Origin: Papaver somniferum
Taxonomy: Eukaryota > Streptophyta > Magnoliopsida > Ranunculales > Papaveraceae
Reading direction: 5' to 3'
DNA: 64,000 nucleotides
NCBI RefSeq assembly: GCF_003573695.1
Contig: NC_039368.1
Location: 6,595,860 to 6,659,859, forward strand
Made by a program: the position numbers and the translations under genes. The notes below the pieces were generated by a model, which was not told the origin of the DNA, made no database searches, and saw only the letters and a program-made list of their open reading frames with translations. Of this stretch, positions 56,641 through 64,000 are shown one piece after another. Every line of letters begins with the position of its first letter. The first letter of the stretch is position 1.

Positions 56641-57059
56641 GGCCGAGATTTCGGCGAGATTTCGCCTTTCGCTCTAAGAACGAGAAGATTCTCACAATAT
56701 CGTCGGGACGATATTTTCCCGGAAATTTCGGATGGTACCGGTTTTATCGGCCAGAACCGGTTTATCTCCGCCGGAAATGTTCTTTTTTATTTTCATCAGA
56801 TTGACTAATCTGACAATTGTATGCAAAAATTAAAAATATCCATTTTTGTTGATTTCTCATACAAATATTAAATGAACCATTTTTATTGATTCATCTTACA
56901 TTAAAACCCAAAAAGGCTGGGAAAAGATTTAATCAAGCAATACTGATAAAGAAGCTAAGAAAATCAATCACACAAAAATGGGTTTGTGAAAAAAAATATG
57001 ATTATCCTTGAGGAGATCCTTGTTGTATTCGTTGAAGAACTCTTTGCATCAATTGTTGT
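56641..57059. other. Spacer with a GC-rich palindromic start
   Basis: Begins with repeated TCTCGGCCGAGATTTCGGCG and GAGATTTCGC phrases (56636-56665), self-complementary, then becomes AT-rich. No gene. It ends GTTGT (57055-57059) next to the LTR. Confidence 0.35.
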
Positions 57060-59342
57060 TGAAAATGCGGGGGTCTAACAGCCACACCAACAATTCGTTT
57101 GGCAATCTGAGAGGACTTACTCCAATACAATTTCTAGGGAATCAACTAGACAGTCAGAATCAATCTAGATAAAAGTATATCAAGGAGTTTAATATCTCTA
57201 ACTCGTAATTCAATCCGCAATCAGGAAATAGAAATCTACGAGCCCGATTGAATATAAGAGGAGTTAACTTGAACAGTACCAAAGACCAATGTTCAAGTTG
57301 CAATCAATGTAAATAAACAACCAACGGTTGGATATTCTAATTGATTGATCTTAACGCACAACCTATGATATTTCAATTATATAACAAAATACAATGCGGA
57401 AAAGAAATAACACAAACACCGGAATTTTGTTAACGAGGAAACCGCAAATGCAGAAAAAACCCGGGACCTAATCCAGAATGAACATCACACTGTATTAAGC
57501 CGGCCGCTATAGACACTAGCCTACTACCAATTAACTTTGGACTGGACTGTAGTTGAACCCTGACCAATCTCATACTGATTCAAGGTACAGTTGCGCTCCT
57601 TACGTCTCTGATCCTAGCATGATATTGCGCACTTGATTCCCTTAGTTGATCTCACCTACAACTAAGAGTTGCTACGACAAAAAGTCGAAGACTTGACAAA
57701 CAAATTTGTCTCACACAGAAAAGTTTATAGGATTGAATAAATCTGTCTCCCACAGAAATACCCAAGAGTTTTTGTTTCATATTTTAATAACTTAAGGTGA
57801 ACAGGAACTAATTGATAAACCGGTCTTATATTCCCGAAGAATAGCCTAGTATTATCAATCACCTCACAATAATCTTAACTAGCGAAAAATATATTCTGGA
57901 ATCACAAATGATGAGACGAAGATGTTTGTGATTACTTTTTATCTTGCCTATCGGAGATATAAATCTCAAGCCAATTATTCAATTGTGCTCATACGATAGA
58001 TACAACAAGATCATATCACAAAACTGCAAGAGAAGTAGTATCGGTATGTCTTCATAATCCCAAGGAAGTCTTTTAGTCGTTAACCTACAGGGTCTCGAGA
58101 AGAAACATAAGGTGAAAGGAGAATCGACTCTAGAAATCCAACTAGTATCACACATGAGGTGTGTGGATTAGGTTTCCCGGTTGTTAGAGTTCTCATTTAT
58201 ATAATTTTCAAATCAGGGTTTGCAATCAATATTATCTTAGTAACAAAGCATTCAATATTCACCGTTATATGAAAACCTGATTCAATCATGAACATTATAG
58301 CCACGGTTTGCAAAGATTGCATTCCTTAAGATTTAAATGTTTAAGTTCATGAACATACCGATTTGATAAAATAACCAGCTTAATTATGCGTACGGGTATG
58401 CGTACTTAAGCAACCGGATTTTGAGTTTGTTAAGTTTCCAAACTCAGCAGAATTTTTCGGTTCGAAAACTTCCGCCAATATGCGTATGGGTACACATACT
58501 TAAGGTGACTAGCTTAGGAGTTTGTAATTCCCAAACCTAACAGATATTTTCGGTTCGAAAACTTCCTCTAGTATGCGTAAGGGTACGCATACTTAAGGTG
58601 ACTAGTTTATGAGTTTATAATTCCCAAACCCAACAGATATTTTCGGTTCGAAAACTTCTACCAGTATGCATACGGGTATGTTCGAAAACTTCCTCTTGTC
58701 GCCTTCACCAATTTAGTATACACACATATGCATATACTTGGCTCCCGGTTTATGGATTTATACACTAATGTGCGAACACACTATATATACTTATATCCAA
58801 AGATGGTTACATTATCAACTCTACATTCCAATCGTTGAAACATTCTTAGAGGATGACAATAGTCGTTTTCACAGACTATTAGCATCACAACAATTTTCAA
58901 GTTATTGAAATGTCAACATGAATTTCGTCACGAGTAAAGATCGACATGGATAAAAATAAAGCTTGCCAACATATATTTTTAGAAATATATAAGCGAGATA
59001 TACTCATCTCGAATCTCAAATGTGCATAGTTGAAAACTATATCGTAAATACGACTTATGTCTCAATATGGGAGATAGAGTAGAAATAGACTTTCCTAGTG
59101 ATAGATGAGTTTAAGTCTCCACATACCTTTTTGTCGATGAAGTTCCATAAGCTCTCCTTAGTAGTTCTTCGTCTTCAAATGATGAAAAGCCGAGAGATCT
59201 AAGCTCAACTACACTATCTATGACCTAGTCCGAGACATCTATAAATAGGCTAGAAATCAAGACTTATAGTTTTGATCACTAACATTGACAAACATGCTTG
59301 AGATAGCAACGGATGAGAGTTCGACCGAGCAATGCTCTAACA
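57060..59342 (-). repeat. LTR4, 3' LTR of the second copia element
   Basis: 2,283 bp. It starts TGTTAGAGCATTGCTCGG at 59342 and ends CCCCGCATTTTCA at 57060 on the minus strand. Same family as LTR1-3 but clearly diverged. TATA-like TATATAAA at 58203-58196. Its U3 repeat region (58380-58680) has at least four TATGCGTA...TACGCATAC units in an approximately 80-bp repeat with TTTTCGGTTCGAAAACTTCC spacers. Confidence 0.9.
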
Positions 59343-60835
59343 ATCTCCCCCTTTGTCAATTTTAGTGGCAAAACTATCAATACATATGGATTACAAAATA
59401 AATAAAAATTGTAGCTTCTCGTCCACATGCTTGATTTCCTTGGCATCTTCAACACGACTCGAAATCTTCGTCACTTCCAAGGCCTCCAATGATTCCAAAG
59501 GTTGTAAGTTTAGCATCATCGTTGTTGAGGTTCCGTAGCTATAACAATGAGAAAACAAATACTCTCAATCATTCTTACACAGTGTCATAGTATTATTACA
59601 GTATCAAATTTCAATTGTATCACAACTTTGACAACAATATTATGGTGATATGTATCACTCCCCCTTAGTCAATACTTTATCTCAATATGAAAACCACTCC
59701 CCCTTACATAATGATCCGTAAACCATATGTATTTGTAGTGTGAACTACACATTAATTCTCCCTCTTTTTGTCAATAAAATTGGCAAAGGTACGAAAATTA
59801 GTGGGATCCTAATGAAATTTCCACGAAGATATTTCATGACCAAAGGTGTATTAACATACCAACAAATTTAGATGCAATCATATAGCCGAAGCTAAATGCA
59901 TTCATCAAGGAGTTTATAAAGATACAAGATAACCCCTCAAGAATTCCACAACCGCACTCGCACTCCCCACAAATATATGGAAATTAAGCACAAGTTCAAA
60001 AGAACTCTCCCTCATAAAATGTTATTCACATAGGAACAACAAATTAGGCGACCTTACTTTTGCAAGAAAAGAAGGATTTCTTTGGATACAAACAAATATC
60101 ATGAAAACATGAATTCGTAATCCAAAAATACTCAATTAAATTAATCACAAGAAAACCCATGATTAATTCAATTGGAATACACAACTAAATTAACCACAAG
60201 AGTATGATCAATTCAATTGGTCATGCTCCTCATAAGATTATTTGTGGAGCAAAACAACTAAACAAATCATGAAAATGATTGATTCAATTGATTATGCTCA
60301 ATCATAAGAAAACTTATGGAGCAACACAGTACTTACATAAAAATATGGATCGAGATCGATCAATACTGCGGAATATACAAGGATTCATTCTATCTTTCAT
60401 CATCATTTGCACAATGACATATAATAGACTTAATCCTTGTAAACAAAAGTTTTATCCTTTCCACCATCAAATAATGACATAAAAGGCTTTAACTTTTGTT
60501 TGTCAAAAGTTCATTATGTCTTTTATCAATACTTTCATACCGCCATAATAGAGATAACTTTTGAACAAGTTTGGGACAAAGACAGTTCACGGACGTAAAC
60601 AATATATCCCAAAACAGTTTGTAATATATAAAATCTTAAAGATTAAATTTGCAAACTCTTGCAAGAAACTTTAGAATTTAAATAAATAAATATAAAAACA
60701 TGAAGATGAAAATGTTGGAAATAACTATGTGTACCCACAATAATGGCTATTCCAAATCCTAGTTATTTTTCTAAACAAAAACAAGAATAAAAATTCTCAT
60801 AAGAAGATTTACTAGACATTAAGACCTCTGAAGAA
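59343..60835 (-). other. Polypurine tract and 3' untranslated region of the second copia element
   Basis: AAATTGACAAAGGGGGAGAT (59362-59343) directly precedes LTR4. Beyond it, 59360-60060 is collinear with the 3' region of the tandem element (AGAATTAATGTGTAG, GGAATTCTTG). 60060-60835 has no counterpart there and no protein-like ORF. Confidence 0.65.
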
Positions 60836-61176
60836 TTATTTATCGTCCCTGAACTCCTTGTCGTCAACAGCCATGCGAACATAAGGTTCGTGGAGAAAGG
60901 AGTCAATTCCAACAAACCTTCTAGGATGATGATGTCGAACCAGGGCCTTCTGAAAGTAATCAAAAAAAAAAATAGCCTTTATTTGTTGAATCTCCTTACT
61001 TGCTTCCTTCAACTCTTCAAGAACACCAGAAAAATTCTGAGAATTTGAAGGAATAGCTCTTGGCTTCCTCATATTCCTCCTTTTTCTTTTCAAAGTTGGA
61101 GCCAACAGAGATTTTTATTTTTCCTTTATGATTTATGGCTTAACAATCATATTAACATCTTTTCCATCTGACGCCA
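60836..61176 (-). CDS. Small ORF of unknown function in the second copia element
   Basis: An ATG at about 61176 gives MASDGKDVNMIVKP and a stop. A further frame 61105-60836 reads KRKRRNMRKPRAIPSNSQNF, VLEELKEASKEIQQIKA and HHHPRRFVGIDSFLHEPYVR. It is basic at the start, with a short helix. It lies where pol would be expected in a complete element; it resembles none of the pol domains. It may be element-specific or captured. Low confidence that it is expressed. Confidence 0.25.
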
Positions 61177-61530
61177 TGAAGCTTGGAGTATCCATACGAG
61201 TATGGGTTTGTGAAAGGAAAAAACAATTTATCTCAACAGGCAATCTTAAGATGAAAAGAGTTTCAGAGAAGGAAAAGGGAATGTAGGTTTACGGAACCTT
61301 TATCTACACAGATTCACGTACGCAAAATTACAACCCTAAAGAGAGTAGAATTGTCGAGAAGAACCTCTTTTATTGATTAAACAGGAAAATCCCTTCCAAC
61401 ATGAAAGAATCCCAAACTATAAAAGAACAACAAATCTAAGAAAAAAATATTTCTTTTTAAAGTCTGAGGTGTGCAAAATCTTGTCTCTTTTAATTAGGAA
61501 CATAAGACAAGCTGCACAAAAACAACACAA

Positions 61531-63087
61531 TCAAGATGTGCTGCGGTGAACATCAATCTGTCCACTATAACCTTTTTGATAGGAACTCATAGATACCTGT
61601 CTATCAACTTGTTTAGACCATACTCTTTTCTCTAGTGGTCTTGACCTATCTTTGGAAACCAACTTCTTCGAAGAAGATAAAATCTTACATGTCTCAGCGG
61701 TTTTTTGAACAAGTTTAAGCTTGTTTGCCAGGCGATTTGCTCTTCGTTGAAGTTTATTGATATATATCATCTTGTTTTGTACTTAAAACACTTTGAAAGT
61801 TCATGACCTTTAAGTAAACAATAAGAGCATGTCAATGGATAATATGATTCAGAACCCGAGATATGCAAGCGGCTAGACACAGATTGGTACCTGAAAAATC
61901 AGACAGAGAGTTTCCAATGGAAAGTTTAATTTTTCTTCCATATTGGTTGAATCTTCTTCTGGAAGAATATCAAGATTTATGTATGTATTGCTACAATTAT
62001 CAAAATCAATATCTTCACACAGAAGTGCAACACTTGATTTTTCGTCTTCATTAGAATCATAGTGATGAGACATTTCATCAAGGGTTGCAGCAAGACCTTT
62101 GTTCCCAGTGTATTTTTTATGGTTTGCACACTCATTGGAAAAATGACCAAAACCTTTACACTTAAAGCATTGTGGCATCTCCTCGTCATTAGCCTCGTCA
62201 GCATCCCTATTTTTAGGAGGAATGTGATTATGAGGTTTAACTGGTGACCTACGTTTGTCTCTGGAGAACCGTTTAATTCTCTTTAATAAGAGATCTCTAC
62301 TCTGTCTTGTGATCATCGAGACTGATTTGTCAAGATCTTCATCTGATGTATCAGTCTCAGAAAAATCATCCTCAGAGAGACAAACACTTTTACCTTTGTC
62401 AAGTAATTTAGTGTTGCTTTGTGCTTTAAAGGCAACATCCTTTCAGATTTTGGATGTATGCTCATGATCAAAGATCTCTAACTTTCCAACCAACGTATTT
62501 CTGGAGAGAGTACCAAGGTTATTTCCTTCTACTATGGCATGCTTCTTAGAATCGTATCTAGATGGAAGCGATCTGAGAAGTTTCATCACAATATCCTTTT
62601 CAGGAATAGTCTTACCCAATGCAAAAGATGCATTAACAATTTCATACACTTTGTGATTAAACTCATCAAACGAATCTTCATCTGCCATACAAAGGTTTTC
62701 CCAATTGGAATTTAGGTTTTGAATCCTGGCTTCCTTTTCTCTAGTATTTCCTTCAAATACGGTTTCTAAGATATCCCAAGCATCTTTAGACTGAGTGCAC
62801 GTTGTCACATGGTGCTGAAGACCTGGGGTAATGGCATGAATGATGGCATTCAACCCGTCGGATTTTTGCTTTCAAGTAAGTATCTCGGCAGCATCATATG
62901 CACCAATATTCTTTGGAATGATTGCATTACCGATTGCCACAACGAGAGCATCATATCCATTAACCACATAAACCCATGATTGAAAATCACGCAATTGAAG
63001 AAAGGCTCGCATATAAATTTTCCACAATAAGTAATTTGATCCATCGAAGACTGGGGGTACGTTTATAGAGATAACACCTTTGTCCAT
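61531..63087 (-). pseudogene. Copia gag of the second element (capsid plus zinc knuckle)
   Basis: Start at 63087: MDKGVISINVPPVFDGSNYL and LLWKIYMRAFLQLRDFQSW, the start of a copia-type gag. After a TGA at 62872-62874 the same frame continues NAIIHAITPGLQHHVTTCTQ, SKDAWDILETVFEGN, FDEFNHKVYEIVNASFALGK and LLRSLPSRYDSKKHAI (the UBN2/gag core). A second in-frame TGA at about 62443 precedes SEDDFSETDTSDEDLDKS and the CCHC knuckle CFKCKGFGHFSNEC (about 62170-62130). A second Cys/His cluster CSYCLLKGHELSKCFKYK lies near 61830-61770, and a basic segment (INKLQRRANRLANKLKL) follows to 61531. No protease, integrase or RT follows, so pol is missing. Confidence 0.85.
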
Positions 63088-63133
63088 ATCAGATCGCTAC
63101 AAACACAGACTTATAAGGTCTTTAATGTGTTTG

Positions 63134-63148
63134 CCTTCTCTGATGCCA
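63134..63148 (-). other. Primer-binding site of the second copia element
   Basis: TGGCATCAGAGAAGG on the minus strand, two bases from the LTR5 end. It matches the initiator Met tRNA complement TGGTATCAGAG with one change, so the element is oriented leftward. Confidence 0.8.
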
Positions 63149-63150
63149 AT

Positions 63151-64000
63151 TGAAAATGCTGGTGGTCTAACAACCACACCCAATAATTCGTTCGGCAATC
63201 TGAGAGGACTTACTCCAATACACTTTAAAGAGAATCAATCAGACACACAGACTCAATCTTGATAAAAGTATATCAAGGAGTTTCATATCTCTAACTCTTA
63301 ATTCAATCCGCAATCAGCAAATAGAAATCTGCGAGCCCGATTGAATATAAGAGGAGTTAACTTAAACGGTACCAAAGACCAATATTCAAGTGTCAATCAA
63401 TGTAAATCAACAAACAGAGGTTGGATATTCTAATTGATTGATATTAACGCACAACCTGTGATATTTCAATTATATAACAAAATATAATGCGGAAAAGAAA
63501 TAACACAGACACCAAAATTTTGTTTACGAGGAAACCGCAAATGCAGAAAACCTCGGGACCTAGTCCAGATTGAACACCACATTGTATTAAGCCGCTACAG
63601 ACACTAGCCTACTACCAATTAACTTCGCAACGGACTGTAGTTGCACCCTAATCAATCTCACACTGATTCAAGGTTCAGTTGCGCTCCTTACGTCTCTGAT
63701 CCCAGCAGGATACTACACACTTGATTCCCTTAGCTGATCTCAGCCGCAACTAAGAGTTGCTACGACCCAAAGTCGAAGACTTGATAAACAAATATGTCTC
63801 ACACAGAAAAATATATAATATTAAATAAATCTGTCACCCACAGAAATACTCAAGAGTTTTTGTCCCGTAGTTTGATAAATCAAGGTGAACAAGAACCAAT
63901 TGATAAACTGGTCTTATATTCCCGAAGAACAACCTAGTATTATGAATCACCTCACAATAATCTTACTAGCGAAACAAGATATTGTGGAATCACAAACGAT
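63151..64000 (-). repeat. LTR5, 5' LTR of the second copia element, cut by the window edge
   Basis: It ends ACCACCAGCATTTTCA at 63151 on the minus strand and runs out of the window. It matches LTR4 over its visible 850 bp (for example CCTGTGATATTTCAATTATA, GAGGAAACCGCAAATGCAGA), confirming a paired-LTR element of more than 6 kb. Confidence 0.9.

Overview
This is plant nuclear DNA, AT-rich and dominated by transposable elements. The host genes are three intronless CBF/DREB1-type AP2/ERF genes. The CBF cluster, the poly-purine and tRNA-iMet signatures of plant LTR retrotransposons, and plant-only families such as the plant mobile domain (PMD) all point to a eudicot. The flavour suggests a basal eudicot such as a poppy relative, but that is a guess from memory and not shown by the sequence.

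Layout. 1-1.54 kb: decayed 3' half of a Ty1/copia element ending just upstream of the first CBF gene. 1.76-2.47 kb: CBF gene 1 (+). 2.5-16.5 kb: gene-poor repeat DNA with a hAT-type MITE, two Helitron-like 3' ends, three diverged copies of one AT-rich repeat, a solo LTR (perfect 5-bp target duplication) nested in one copy, more MITEs and a SINE-like unit. 16.7-19.4 kb: CBF genes 2 (-) and 3 (+), head to head with related core promoters. 19.98-25.57 kb: a 5.6-kb terminal-inverted-repeat transposon with a perfect 8-bp target duplication. It encodes a broken multi-exon PMD protein on the minus strand and carries dense arrays of RCCGAC, the core DNA site bound by CBF/DREB1 proteins.

25.6-33.1 kb: unassigned repeat DNA, a fourfold 223-bp tandem repeat, a solo LTR and the start of a Pro/Ser-rich reading frame. 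33.1-47.27 kb: a tandem copia (SIRE-like) structure LTR-internal-LTR-internal-LTR on the minus strand. Its outer flanks carry near-matching 5-bp repeats, and it interrupts the Pro/Ser-rich frame, which resumes at 47.28 kb. 47.3-54.9 kb: a degenerate multi-exon, coiled-coil transposon-type gene, itself split by a CACTA-like insertion that carries exon fragments resembling importin-alpha and ALY/THO4. 55.8-56.6 kb: Ty3/gypsy integrase remnant (-). 57.06-64 kb: another copia element of the same LTR family, with gag but no recognisable pol, running off the window.

The genes with a plausible working function are the three CBF genes. In other plants these are cold-induced activators that bind CRT/DRE sites (RCCGAC). 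The most notable arrangement is a transposon loaded with that same core site, lying about 560 bp downstream of CBF gene 3. All coordinates of intron borders and element ends were read by eye.
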